A DNA stretch of 28,083 nt, from the NCBI GenBank assembly GCA_002498385.1, contig DAHH01000004.1:213632-241714 (forward strand), given 5' to 3'. Below are positions 1 to 7,631 of this stretch, one piece after another (within the stretch, counting starts at the first letter, position 1; every line of letters begins with the position of its first letter). The DNA comes from Methanobacterium sp. UBA410. GTDB taxonomy: Archaea > Methanobacteriota > Methanobacteria > Methanobacteriales > Methanobacteriaceae. The position numbers and the translations under genes are program-made. The notes below the pieces were generated by a model. It saw only the letters and a list, made by a program, of their open reading frames with translations. It did no database searches and was not told the origin of the DNA.

Positions 1-1
1 A

Positions 2-280
2 ACAATTGCAAAAGCCATAAACTCAGCGATAGACAACGGATTGATCGTTGGGGTTAACTACGTTGAACCAAAGGATATAAACGTGAAAGAAAGTTCAAGG
101 GCCGTGGGTGTTTACTTTAAAGCACTTCCCAACAGTAGAACAGCTCCTGCATGGAACCTTCCAATAAGCTCCTCACTTCTGAACACAATAGGAAATATAC
201 AGACTGCAATTGGTTTAATGTTGGTTGTACTTGTTTTATTCAGAAGAATTCTCATAAAGTCTTTCTTTAGGAAAAAATAA
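2..280 (+). CDS. C-terminal part of an unknown membrane-anchored protein (5' end outside window)
   Basis: The reading frame is open from base 2, so this is the 3' end of a gene that starts upstream of the window; the TTG at 41 is an internal codon and need not be a start. The visible 92 residues hold a soluble part with a NYVEPKDINVKESS stretch, then one hydrophobic segment (IQTAIGLMLVVLVLF) followed by a strongly basic tail ending FFRKK. That pattern suits a C-terminal membrane anchor with a cytoplasmic basic end, the rest lying outside the cell. I do not recognise the family. The gene ends in a TAA followed by AT-rich DNA. Confidence 0.6.
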   Translation, partial: TIAKAINSAIDNGLIVGVNYVEPKDINVKESSRAVGVYFKALPNSRTAPAWNLPISSSLLNTIGNIQTAIGLMLVVLVLFRRILIKSFFRKK

Positions 281-459
281 AACCTTAACTTGAATTATAC
301 CTTATTTCTACTGATTCCCAGAGTAAAGCCTCCTAATAATAAATCAGTACTCCAAATAGGATTTATAAACATTTCTGTAGATGTGTTAATTTTAAATAGT
401 AAATTCCTTGAAGAACAGATTTGAATTTAGTATCAATTATTCATAAACAGTCCATATCT

Positions 460-855
460 TCATAAACAATCTATCTCAACAGAGTACGGTTTAATATCCA
501 GAACTGGAGATCCATCCAATGCATCAAGCCACTTCACAGTCAAGGTTCTCCCCTCAAGTTTAACCAGCTCAACCAGACATAAAGCAATGGGATTGGGCCT
601 TGCAGGAGCTCTTGTTGTGAAAACTCCCCTTTTTTCTGTTTTACCGTGCGGCACAACCTGCAGTTTATCGCGTTCTGCCTTGTCCTGCCAGTAAAGTATT
701 ATAAAATGTTTTCTGTCCCCAATACCAGTTAAAGCATCGGCGTACTCTTCAAAAATGGTTATTTTACTGAGTTTCTCGCTGAAACGGCCTTGATGTGGAG
801 AATCTGCCCTTACTTTGTAGGGTGAATGTACGGTGCCCACAGGTTTTAAGTTCAT
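460..855 (-). CDS. trmO: TrmO-like tRNA (t6A37) N6-methyltransferase
   Basis: 131-residue protein of the TsaA/YaeB (UPF0066) family. In bacteria TrmO uses S-adenosylmethionine to methylate N6 of the threonylcarbamoyladenosine at position 37 of ACN-decoding tRNAs; archaeal members are assumed to act similarly. Seen in the sequence: the N-terminal PVGTVHSPY motif (residues 5-13), the PHQGRFSE segment, and the family signature RGVFTTRAPARPNPI (about 77-91), followed by the short beta-barrel end DALDGSPVLDIKPY. The length matches single-domain archaeal members, which lack the C-terminal extension of the E. coli enzyme. ATG start; no strong Shine-Dalgarno is visible just upstream. Directly upstream lie two families of short tandem repeats (883-984). 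Confidence 0.85.
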   Translation of the reverse strand: MNLKPVGTVHSPYKVRADSPHQGRFSEKLSKITIFEEYADALTGIGDRKHFIILYWQDKAERDKLQVVPHGKTEKRGVFTTRAPARPNPIALCLVELVKLEGRTLTVKWLDALDGSPVLDIKPYSVEIDCL

Positions 856-1205
856 GGAACTATCTAGATCATCCCTTATACTTAAATCAGTTGTATAACC
901 TTACTAAATCAGTTGTATAACCTTTACTTTATTTGAACTTACTTTATTTGAACTTACTTTATTTGAACTTACTTTATTTGAAATTGTTATTTGAAAAACT
1001 TTAACAAAAAGTAGGATTTGAAAATTTAATTTGAATAAAAATTTGAATAAAAGATAAATTTGAATAAAACCTGAAAAAAGTTATTTTCTTTATTTTCTTT
1101 CTTGGATTTGAATGATTTTTGTTGTTGGTCTCAGCATTAAGTTCAAAAGGATGATAATTCCTGATCTAAGATTTGATCTGGAAAAAAAATCTTTATAAAA
1201 CCCTT
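856..1205. other. 350-bp intergenic region with short tandem repeats
   Basis: No gene seen. It lies between the start of the trmO-like gene and the end of the YhaM-like gene, both on the minus strand. It holds two copies of a TAAATCAGTTGTATAACCTT-type unit (about 883-924), four copies of a 15-bp unit (925-984), and further copies of an AATTTGAATAAAA word (about 1027-1070). The bases 1110-1205 next to the upstream gene's 3' end are simply AT-rich. Confidence 0.7.
925..984. repeat. Tandem repeat, 15-bp unit x4
   Basis: TACTTTATTTGAACT is repeated head to tail at 925-939, 940-954 and 955-969, and once more with one change at 970-984. It lies just upstream of the trmO-like gene. It belongs to a set of short tandem duplications seen throughout the window. 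Confidence 0.9.
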
Positions 1206-2105
1206 TTAATCCTGAAACATCTCCTTGACCTTGGCGTCCATGTCGTCTGCATGGTGAAGTGCCACAGCCTCTGGTGTTTTCGGGTCTACGGTTGAACCCC
1301 ACCCATTGTGCACGTTGCCGTGGTGGCTTAGGATCATGTGCAGGATCTGGGTTGAAAGTTCGTCTGGAATTTCAAGTTCGTTTATTTTCGCTTTCACCAT
1401 CTCACATGACATGAAAAGATGATCAAGAAGTCTTCCTTCCTTTGAAAACTTAATGCTCATAGGGTTGTAATCATAGGTCCTTATCTTACCTATATCATGG
1501 AGCAGTGCCCCTGTGTAAAGCAGTTCACTGTCTATTTTAGGGAATAAGCTGCAGAGGTTTTTGCAGATCCTTAAAACTTCCACGCTGTGATCAAGAAGAC
1601 CTCCAATGTAATTGTGGTGGTGCGTTCTGGCTGCCGGTGCACTGTAGAATTTCTCTGTCCAATCATCGTCCAGGAAAAATGATTCAAGAAGAGATTTCAG
1701 GTGGGGATTTTCCATTTCTTTTATAGTTTCATGGATCTCATGGATCAGCGCATCTTTATCCAGTTTTGAGGTTCTCACAAATTCTTCCATGTTATATTCT
1801 TCCTTTGAGAGTTCTCTGATTTCCTTTACTATAATGTTAAATTTTCCTGAACCCTGTGGAAACTCGTTAACCTTACCTGCTATCTCACAAACTTCTCCTG
1901 CATGCACTGAACCGTAGATGATGTCAATTTCCTCTGAAAAGATGAGACCTCTTATTTGACCTGTTTTATCAGCCAGGGTTAGTTTTATGTAATTGTAACC
2001 GCCTGAAGCTCTTTTAATGAATTTGTCCGACACCAAAAACTCAGACTGGATCTCCCTCTGTTCATTCAGATTTTCTATAAAGTCTCCTTCTGCCTTCTTA
2101 AACAT
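1206..2105 (-). CDS. YhaM-like OB-fold/HD-domain 3'-5' exonuclease
   Basis: 299-residue protein with an N-terminal OB-fold (about 20-98, including IKLTLADKTGQIRGLIF) and a C-terminal HD phosphohydrolase domain (about 158-295). Metal-binding residues of the HD domain are visible: the HHHN stretch at 162-165, H173, the H203-D204 pair in LLHDIGK, H229, the SHHG motif at 260-263 and the HHADDMD near the end. This architecture and length match YhaM/CBF1 of Firmicutes, a 3'-5' exoribonuclease that also acts on single-stranded DNA; archaeal members are assumed to degrade nucleic acid ends. The ATG is preceded by an AGGAAGGT motif 8-9 nt upstream. It sits on its own between the trmO-like gene and the efflux pump. 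The exact substrate is inferred only. Confidence 0.85.
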   Translation of the reverse strand: MFKKAEGDFIENLNEQREIQSEFLVSDKFIKRASGGYNYIKLTLADKTGQIRGLIFSEEIDIIYGSVHAGEVCEIAGKVNEFPQGSGKFNIIVKEIRELSKEEYNMEEFVRTSKLDKDALIHEIHETIKEMENPHLKSLLESFFLDDDWTEKFYSAPAARTHHHNYIGGLLDHSVEVLRICKNLCSLFPKIDSELLYTGALLHDIGKIRTYDYNPMSIKFSKEGRLLDHLFMSCEMVKAKINELEIPDELSTQILHMILSHHGNVHNGWGSTVDPKTPEAVALHHADDMDAKVKEMFQD

Positions 2106-2417
2106 GGTAAGTACCTTCCTTAAAACTGGAAAATTGCCTGTGTACTAAAAAATTGTATACTAATAGATATTAAATTTTAAAATACATATAAACTTGTCTT
2201 CAAACTGCAGATTGAACCTAATAAAACTCAGTCTTTAAACAGTCATTAGTATGGTATTTTTTTCTATAATTTTTCATAATTTAAAAAGTTTTTTCATTTT
2301 TTTCATAATGTAAAAAAATTCAGTGACTTTATGATTTATGATTTATTTTTTGAGGAGTTTCTAAAAAAGTTCTGGAAAGAAATCTGGAAAAAATTAGAAT
2401 CTAAAAAAGAAGGGTAA
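2106..2417. other. Intergenic region, AT-rich, no gene seen
   Basis: Between the YhaM-like gene and the end of the efflux pump, both on the minus strand. It should contain the promoter of the YhaM-like gene (AT-rich stretch around 2150-2190) and, near 2270-2330, long runs of A and T that could act as a U-rich terminator for the pump gene. No open frame with a credible start was found. Confidence 0.5.
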
Positions 2418-4175
2418 TCAATCTCCCCTTTCTTTAGACTGTGCAATTTTAGATTGTGCAATTTTAGATTGTGTAGTGTTCTCGAGCACTTCAACATCAT
2501 GCAGGTAGTTTTCTCCACGCAGAGCCGATAAAACTGCAGCCGCCGCTGAGAATCCTGCACCTATATAAAATGCTGTCTGTAATGAAGGCATGAATGCGTT
2601 TGCAAGTGTGTAGGGGAACCATGTTGTGCCAGTTATGGTTGCAACCACTGACTGGGGTATGGCTGCAACAAAGGCATTTGGAAGTCCTGAAAGTATGATG
2701 TTCACCGGGTTAAAGCCTAAAAATGCTGAAAACATCGCACCCGTAGGTGGAATGTTTGATAATACAGGAGCAAGTTGTGAAGCACCAATACTTACAAGAG
2801 AAGATGTCATGGCATCAGGGAAACGCTGTGTGATTCCCACTATAACTATGGTGAAGAACATTGCCATACTTGCTGTGAAGGCCGTGTTCAAAAGGGTCAT
2901 CATCATTCCAGATGCCACACCTCTCTCCTGGGGCGGTACTGAATTCATTATGGATGCGCTGTTTGGTGATGAGAACATACCGCTTCCTATTCCCATCATG
3001 AACAGTGCCAGTCCGAATTCAAGGTAGTTGAAGTTGTATGGCAGGGATGCAAGTACCAGGAATGAAACCGTGTTTATGACCATTCCCATTGTTGCTATCC
3101 ATCTGGGGCCGTACCTGTCGGATAAACTTCCTGAAACTGGTCCCATGATGATAAACCCAATGGTAAGTGGAAGCATGTATATTCCAGCCCAGAAAGGTGT
3201 TGATTCATAGCTGTAACCATGAAGTGGCAGCCATATACCCTGCAAAAGGAGTATGAGCATGAACATCATACCTCCCCTTCCCAGGGAGTTTAAAAAGCCT
3301 GCTGCATTAGCAAAACTGAACATCTTTATCCTGAAAAGATCCAACCGGAACATTGGACAGCTAACCCTCCTTTCAATGAATGGGAAGATCAGGAGGCATA
3401 AAACTCCAACAGTCATTGAAACCATAACCCATGGATTGCTCCATCCCATTGGATCGTTTCTGTAGGGCATGAGACCGTAGGTCACGCCCAGAAGCAGGAG
3501 GGTGATTCCTAAAATGAATGTCACATTTCCCCAAACATCCACCTTGGTTTCTGGGGTTTTAATGGATGTTTCTTTAAGTTTAAGTGTGGACCATACAGTT
3601 CCAAGCAGTGCAAATGGTACGCTCACGAGGAAAACATACCTCCAGTTGTAGACAGCCAGCACACCACCCAGTATAAGGCCTAAAAACTGTCCGGCCATGA
3701 AAGCAACCATGTTGATTCCCAGGGCTCTTCCTCTCTCGTTAACAGGAAAAGAGTCCGTGAGTATGGCGTTGCTGTTGGCCATGAATAGGGCACTGCCCAC
3801 TGCCTGAAGTATTCTGAAAACTATAATTTCTATGGCACCGGCGTCTCCTGTTGAAGGCGTGAGGTACAGCAGAACAGATCCTAAGGTGAATATTAGAAAA
3901 CCCAGTTTGAAGAGCTTCACACGCCCGTAGATATCTGAAAGTCTGCCGAAGCTTAGAAGAAGCGTAGCTGTTACAAGCCCGTACCCCATCAATATCCATA
4001 ATAAATATTGAAATGATGTTAAAGGGTTTATATGTATGCCGTTGAAGATTGCGGGAAGGGATATTAAAGTTATACTACCGTTGATACTTCCCATGGAAGT
4101 TGCTATTATGACATTTATAAGGGCTATCCACTTGTAATCAAGCCCACGCCCATTTTTAGATACATTACAGTTCAA
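2418..4175 (-). CDS. DHA2-family (EmrB/QacA-like) MFS drug efflux transporter
   Basis: 585-residue membrane protein of the major facilitator superfamily, 14-helix drug:H+ antiporter type, which expels hydrophobic drugs or other toxic compounds from the cytoplasm. Seen: motif D1-like INGSITLISLPAIF in helix 1, motif A GRLSDIYGRVKLF (loop 2-3), the second half-repeat motif GSLSDRYGPRW, and regularly spaced hydrophobic segments with a glycine-rich helix in the second half (MMGIGSGMFSSPNSA). The start is a TTG at 4175, chosen because TGAGGTGAT stands 6-12 nt upstream. The C-terminus contains an in-frame 15-bp tandem duplication that gives the repeat QSKIAQSKIAQSKERGD. It is divergent from a PadR-type regulator, with palindromic sites in between, so repression by PadR and induction by a substrate is likely. 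Confidence 0.88.
   Translation of the reverse strand: MNCNVSKNGRGLDYKWIALINVIIATSMGSINGSITLISLPAIFNGIHINPLTSFQYLLWILMGYGLVTATLLLSFGRLSDIYGRVKLFKLGFLIFTLGSVLLYLTPSTGDAGAIEIIVFRILQAVGSALFMANSNAILTDSFPVNERGRALGINMVAFMAGQFLGLILGGVLAVYNWRYVFLVSVPFALLGTVWSTLKLKETSIKTPETKVDVWGNVTFILGITLLLLGVTYGLMPYRNDPMGWSNPWVMVSMTVGVLCLLIFPFIERRVSCPMFRLDLFRIKMFSFANAAGFLNSLGRGGMMFMLILLLQGIWLPLHGYSYESTPFWAGIYMLPLTIGFIIMGPVSGSLSDRYGPRWIATMGMVINTVSFLVLASLPYNFNYLEFGLALFMMGIGSGMFSSPNSASIMNSVPPQERGVASGMMMTLLNTAFTASMAMFFTIVIVGITQRFPDAMTSSLVSIGASQLAPVLSNIPPTGAMFSAFLGFNPVNIILSGLPNAFVAAIPQSVVATITGTTWFPYTLANAFMPSLQTAFYIGAGFSAAAAVLSALRGENYLHDVEVLENTTQSKIAQSKIAQSKERGD
2436..2480. repeat. In-gene tandem repeat, 15-bp unit x3 (imperfect)
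   Basis: Units at 2436-2450 and 2451-2465 are AGA(C/T)TGTGCAATTTT, with a decayed third copy at 2466-2480. They lie in the last codons of the efflux pump gene and encode repeated QSKIA. Fifteen bases keep the frame. Confidence 0.85.
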
Positions 4176-4675
4176 AGTTTCATCACCTCACAGATCAAAA
4201 AAATTACAGAAGATTCAATTTTTCCTAAAAGAATTTTTTTTACGAGATTTTCTTTACAGATAAAAAAATATTTAAACATTCAGATAACGATATTAAACAT
4301 TAAAAACATGAAGTAGGTTTTTAAGAGCATTTAAATAAGGCATTCAAGTCTGAAAGAGTAATATTACTGAAATGAAGAAAAGAGCAATATTACAAAAGTA
4401 AATTCAAAGTTTCCATTGAAACTTTTATAAATTGGAATAGAAGTTAAAAATTTAAAAACGCCTTATTTTTTTAAAAATCTTATTAAAAATGATTTAAGTA
4501 AAACTTAATTAACCTAAAATTTTAATTACCTCAAAATTCTTATTTATTCTATTCTTGTCTTAACTATGTCGTTAACCCGATATATCTTATTTTATCCATC
4601 TGATCCTATTTAAAGATATCGGTAATCCGATACTTTCTTTAAACTGATGCCTTTTAAACTGATGCCCCCTGAAAT
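4176..4675. other. Divergent regulatory region between efflux pump and PadR-type regulator
   Basis: About 550 bp without a gene. On the minus strand an AT-rich box (4262-4276, reading TTTAAATATTTTTTT) could be the pump's TATA box, with a weak operator-like element TCAGATAACGATAT at 4280-4293 beside it. Two stronger palindromic sites lie at 4569-4582 and 4617-4632, next to the regulator. The middle (4320-4560) is AT-rich and shows nothing else. Confidence 0.55.
4569..4632. promoter_or_regulatory. Pair of palindromic operator candidates (probably PadR)
   Basis: TATCGGTAATCCGATA at 4617-4632 is an inverted repeat (TATCGG/CCGATA around TAAT). A second copy, TCGTTAACCCGATA, lies at 4569-4582 and matches 12 of the 14 corresponding bases, 50 bp upstream (about five helical turns). 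Both lie between the divergent pump and regulator genes. PadR regulators typically bind such dyads and control both themselves and a neighbouring pump; that this PadR binds here is inferred. Confidence 0.55.
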
Positions 4676-4686
4676 ATGATCTCTGG

Positions 4687-4700
4687 AAATAATTTATATT
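4687..4700 (+). promoter_or_regulatory. TATA box/BRE of the PadR-type gene
   Basis: GAAATAATTTATATT lies about 25-30 nt upstream of the ATG at 4724, the usual archaeal distance from TATA box to transcription start. The mRNA would therefore be nearly leaderless, and the ATG at 4676 lies upstream of the promoter and cannot be the start. Confidence 0.5.
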
Positions 4701-4723
4701 TCTGTTTTCCAATAAAGAGTAAT

Positions 4724-5017
4724 ATGAAATGCGGGATGAAGGGTTACCTTTCATTTTTGATAATGTGGATACTACACAACAGATGCATGAAAGGTGCTGA
4801 AATAGCCAGGGAAATTGAAAAACGAAAGGGAAAAAAACCAAGCCCTGGAACCATTTATCCTGCACTCAAGGATCTGAAAAACAGGGAACTTGTTATCATC
4901 GATGAACACAAGAAGTACTCCTTAACAGAAGAAGGCGAAGAAAAACTTAAATCTGCATGCAGATCCTTCTGCAAAACCTTCTACGATGTGGAAGAAATGT
5001 TTGAGTTCTGCAAATAA
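4724..5017 (+). CDS. PadR-family transcriptional regulator
   Basis: About 97 residues forming a winged-helix domain of the PadR family: GYLSFLIMWILHN (helix 1), the MKGAEIAREIEKR recognition region, the family signature SPGTIYPALKDL, then the wing with YSLTEEGEEKLK. PadR proteins repress genes for efflux of, or resistance to, phenolics, drugs and antimicrobial peptides, and release DNA on ligand binding. The start at 4724 (or the in-frame ATG at 4736) is preferred over 4676 because a TATA box lies at 4687-4700; no clear Shine-Dalgarno is seen, fitting a leaderless message. It is divergent from the DHA2 pump, with candidate operators between. Several cysteines (CGM, CR, CKTF, FCK) are present, but a redox role is only speculation. 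Confidence 0.85.
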   Translation: MKCGMKGYLSFLIMWILHNRCMKGAEIAREIEKRKGKKPSPGTIYPALKDLKNRELVIIDEHKKYSLTEEGEEKLKSACRSFCKTFYDVEEMFEFCK

Positions 5018-5070
5018 CTCATGTATTTAAGAGTTTCATACAGACTTTAAGAGTTTGTAAGTTTCATAGA

Positions 5071-5110
5071 CATTAAGGTACGTAACAATACATTAAGGTA
5101 CGTAACAATA
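5071..5110. repeat. Tandem repeat, 20-bp unit x2 (perfect)
   Basis: CATTAAGGTACGTAACAATA occurs at 5071-5090 and again at 5091-5110 without a change, just after the PadR-type gene. Confidence 0.92.
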
Positions 5111-5185
5111 AGATGCGTATAATCAATTGTAGAATCATGCGCGTAATCAACTACAACTATAAAATCATTTTGTATTTATAAACTG

Positions 5186-5251
5186 AATACCTCTAATTAT
5201 CTCTTAAAATACCTCTAATTATCTCTTAAAATACCTCTAATTATCTCTTAA
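5186..5251. repeat. Tandem repeat, 22-bp unit x3 (perfect)
   Basis: Three identical 22-bp units, each beginning AATACCTCTAATTATC, at 5186-5207, 5208-5229 and 5230-5251. They lie between two convergent genes. There are no spacers, so this is not a CRISPR array. Confidence 0.93.
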
Positions 5252-5322
5252 ATTTTATTCCCTTTTTAAATTTTAAAACCATATCAAAAAAATATCCATT
5301 TTAATAAAAAAATTCATTTAAT

Positions 5323-6225
5323 TCATTTTTTGTAAAGGATAAAGACACCTGCAAGCATAAGAAGACCAAATAACAGTTGCAAAACAGTGAAGGGCTCATT
5401 GAGGATTATGAATGCAAATATGGCCCCAAAGAGGGAATCAAATGCAAATATGGATCCAGTTCTTGTTGAACCAATTTCTCGGATGGAGAAGTAGGTGAGC
5501 ACCAGTGAGAAGCTTATGCAGAAGAGCCCAATAAAAATCAAATAAGGAAGCTGATTTAAAGGTAATTTAAGATTCAAACCCATGATCAGCGATATCAAAA
5601 TTAGGAATACTCCCCCTATTGAACACTTTAAAGCCGCTATCAGCACCAAATCCCTTTTATTGCTCAAAAATTTGCTTAAACTTGTGTCCATACTCCAAAA
5701 GAGTGCTGCCAATATAACCAGCATGCTTCCGTATAAACTCTGGTTAAGGGATAAATTTCCCCCGTTACCTGTGGTTAAAAATATAGCTCCACTTAACAAA
5801 AAAATAAACCCAAAAATATCTTTTTTCTGAACACTCTCCCTAAGAAAGAAAATTCCAATAACAATAATAAAGAAAGCCTGTACATTCATCAAAAGAGCCG
5901 CATTTACGGCCGTTATTTGATTTAAACCCGTTAAATATATTACTGGGGCAACCACCGAACCTAAAAGTGCTGTGATAAATACTAAAGCATAATCCTTTCT
6001 GGAGATGAAGCTTTCAACTTCACTTTCCCTGTTTAGGATGGTTAATATCCTGCTTTGAAGGGGTGAGAACCAAATTAGAAATAAAAATAATGCTGCTGCA
6101 ACATACGTCAAACCTGCAAGTGCAAAAGGGTGAAGGTACTGCAGTAATATCTTGTCAAATGAATACCAGACCCCAAATATGAGGGCAACCGTTAAAGCAC
6201 TTAAATATCCCCAATAACGATGCAT
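5323..6225 (-). CDS. EamA-family DMT transporter
   Basis: 300-residue integral membrane protein of the drug/metabolite transporter superfamily. Ten hydrophobic helices fall into two five-helix EamA repeats (about 5-150 and 163-298); the second repeat shows LYGSMLVILAALFWSMDTSLSKFL, and the first ends in the characteristic FFLRESVQKKDIFGFIFLLSGAIFL. The final helix ends FILYKK. Such proteins export or exchange small metabolites or amino acids; the substrate cannot be read from sequence. The ATG at 6225 has AGGTGA a few bases upstream. A perfect inverted repeat (6256-6272) lies about 30 bp upstream of the start and could be a control site. It has no obvious operon partner. Confidence 0.85.
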   Translation of the reverse strand: MHRYWGYLSALTVALIFGVWYSFDKILLQYLHPFALAGLTYVAAALFLFLIWFSPLQSRILTILNRESEVESFISRKDYALVFITALLGSVVAPVIYLTGLNQITAVNAALLMNVQAFFIIVIGIFFLRESVQKKDIFGFIFLLSGAIFLTTGNGGNLSLNQSLYGSMLVILAALFWSMDTSLSKFLSNKRDLVLIAALKCSIGGVFLILISLIMGLNLKLPLNQLPYLIFIGLFCISFSLVLTYFSIREIGSTRTGSIFAFDSLFGAIFAFIILNEPFTVLQLLFGLLMLAGVFILYKK

Positions 6226-6255
6226 AGTTCACCTGAATTAAAAAATTTAAGAATC

Positions 6256-6272
6256 AACATAATATTTATGTT
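6256..6272. promoter_or_regulatory. Inverted repeat in the promoter region of the DMT transporter gene
   Basis: AACATAA and TTATGTT flank TAT as perfect 7-bp arms, about 31 bp upstream of the transporter's ATG on the minus strand. The AT-rich core overlaps the place expected for a TATA box, so it may be an operator or only the promoter. Chance is possible in such AT-rich DNA. Confidence 0.35.
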
Positions 6273-7144
6273 AATTCCTAATTATATGTCCAAAAATATC
6301 CAGGTTAGGGACAATGACATTTTATTTTGTATTGAATTCAACACTTTTTTTCAATATTTAATTTCATTAAAATGAATAACTGTTTTTATATTTTACTTAA
6401 TTGCGATTTTAGTTAAAAGATTTCATAGTTTAATGAAATAATCAATTTTTAGTATCTTTAATATAATATTTAACTTTTACCATATTAAAAAAAATTTGAT
6501 ATCCTCTGAAAACCTTTTGTTAAAAATTATACACCTTTTAAAAAATTTTTTAAGCGTTAAACCTATTTTTATTAAATAAATAACTAATTAAAATAATTAA
6601 AATGTTTTTAATAATATAAACTAATTTTTACATTCAGTTTACACTTTTTAAATGAATTATAAGCCTTAATAACCTTAAATAAAGCTTATATTTTTTTATT
6701 ATAATAAAATTATACTTCAATTAAACTTATTGATTTAGATACACTTTTACCTACGGTTTAAATTTGAATTTTAACTTTAAAATATTTATTTTTAATTTTA
6801 CACAGCTAAAGATGATAATTTAAACTTTTTAAAATCAAAACTAACTTAAAATGGCATATAATTTAAGTTCAGTGTTAATACTTTTAAAATGAAGAAGTTT
6901 TAATTATTTTTAATATGTTTAAAGCTTGTTTAAATCTTTTTTAATTTTAAGAATAAAACTTTGTAATCCTTAGTACTGCACTTAAAAAGTTAATCTTTAT
7001 AGGTAGTACGTTAATACCCTGAATTGTAAATAAAAATCTTTTAGAAAACGTTTAAATTATTAATAAACAAATAGGGGGGATTTAATTGTAACGAAAATAA
7101 TTTTAAGCTTTACTTAATCTCAATTTTTGTATTTATTTAAATTA
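6273..7144. other. Long, extremely AT-rich gene-free region
   Basis: Nearly 900 bp in which I find no reading frame with a credible start and ribosome site on either strand. It is dominated by runs of A and T, with small palindromes such as TTAAAAAATTTTTTAA (about 6538-6553) and TTCATTAAAATGAA (about 6362-6375). A GGGGGG run followed by ATTTAATTG (about 7075-7086) resembles a ribosome site, but the frame closes at once. It probably serves as the far upstream region of the giant gene, or marks a junction of inserted DNA. Confidence 0.6.
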
Positions 7145-7160
7145 AATAGCTATATATTTC
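7145..7160 (+). promoter_or_regulatory. TATA-box promoter of the giant surface protein
   Basis: AAATAGCTATATATTTC gives a strong archaeal TATA box with an A-rich upstream element, about 45-50 nt before the ATG at 7206. Transcription would start near 7180 and leave a short leader that carries the GAGGAT ribosome site at 7195-7200. Confidence 0.5.
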
Positions 7161-7205
7161 AAATAGTGTATTATAATCTTACAAACCACACGTTGAGGAT
7201 AACTC

Positions 7206-7631
7206 ATGAATAAAACAAAAAAAGGTTTAATTTTTATTGCTTTTCTCATGTTATTGATCCTTGTCATGGGGCCTGTTTCGGCGGTTAGTTTGAATAGTAG
7301 TGATATGGCCCTGGCTTCTTCAGGTGTTAAAAATTATACTGAAACAAATGGCCATATCCCCATTTATGTGGACGTTAATGGTAAAAATAGTACAACACCT
7401 TCTTTTTTAAAAAGTCTCACCACATATACAGTGGAACTTAATTCAGGCTCGACTGCACCAGTAGATATAGTTACAGGTGTGAATACGGCTCCTAATCCTT
7501 CTGGATCGACAACAGGTAAAATTTATAAGGACGAATATGTTGACATGGCCAGCCGTGCTAGTAATTTCATAACTACAAATGGATATGCTCCAAATTATTC
7601 AAAAAGCAGCCTTGGAAAATATACGTTATGA
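7206..7631 (+). CDS. N-terminal part of giant exported pseudomurein-binding protein (frame broken at 7616-7619)
   Basis: This frame gives 141 residues: a basic start (MNKTKKG), a hydrophobic signal segment (LIFIAFLMLLILVMG), a likely cleavage site after PVSA, then a first pseudomurein-binding-type repeat (VKNYTETNGHIPIYV... PSFLKSL) and the beginning of a second (FITTNGYAPNYSKSSLG). It then runs into KYTL and a stop. In the later repeats the same place reads LGNIRYESL, and here that continuation exists in the +1 frame (ENIRYESLVYAY). Removing one A from the A4 run at 7616-7619 restores LGNIRYESL and joins this signal peptide to the long frame below, giving one protein of about 2,263 residues. 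GAGGAT stands 5 nt before the ATG. I treat this as half of one gene; sequence error, gene decay and phase variation are all possible. Confidence 0.8.
   Translation: MNKTKKGLIFIAFLMLLILVMGPVSAVSLNSSDMALASSGVKNYTETNGHIPIYVDVNGKNSTTPSFLKSLTTYTVELNSGSTAPVDIVTGVNTAPNPSGSTTGKIYKDEYVDMASRASNFITTNGYAPNYSKSSLGKYTL

Larger units (their letters stand above)
5018..5322. other. Intergenic region with tandem duplications
   Basis: Between the convergent PadR-type gene and the DMT transporter gene. It contains a perfect 20-bp unit twice (5071-5110) and a perfect 22-bp unit three times (5186-5251). The remainder is AT-rich with T- and A-runs (5255-5310) that could end transcription from either side. No gene seen. 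Confidence 0.7.

Noticed and set aside
2626..3027. 133-codon open frame on the plus strand
   Set aside because: Antisense to the MFS transporter gene; the transporter motifs decide the strand.
4676..4723. Upstream ATG extension of the PadR-type gene
   Set aside because: It includes the TATA box at 4687-4700, so this stretch cannot be part of the message.
5186..5251. CRISPR-like array
   Set aside because: Three identical units without spacers; simple tandem duplication, no cas genes.
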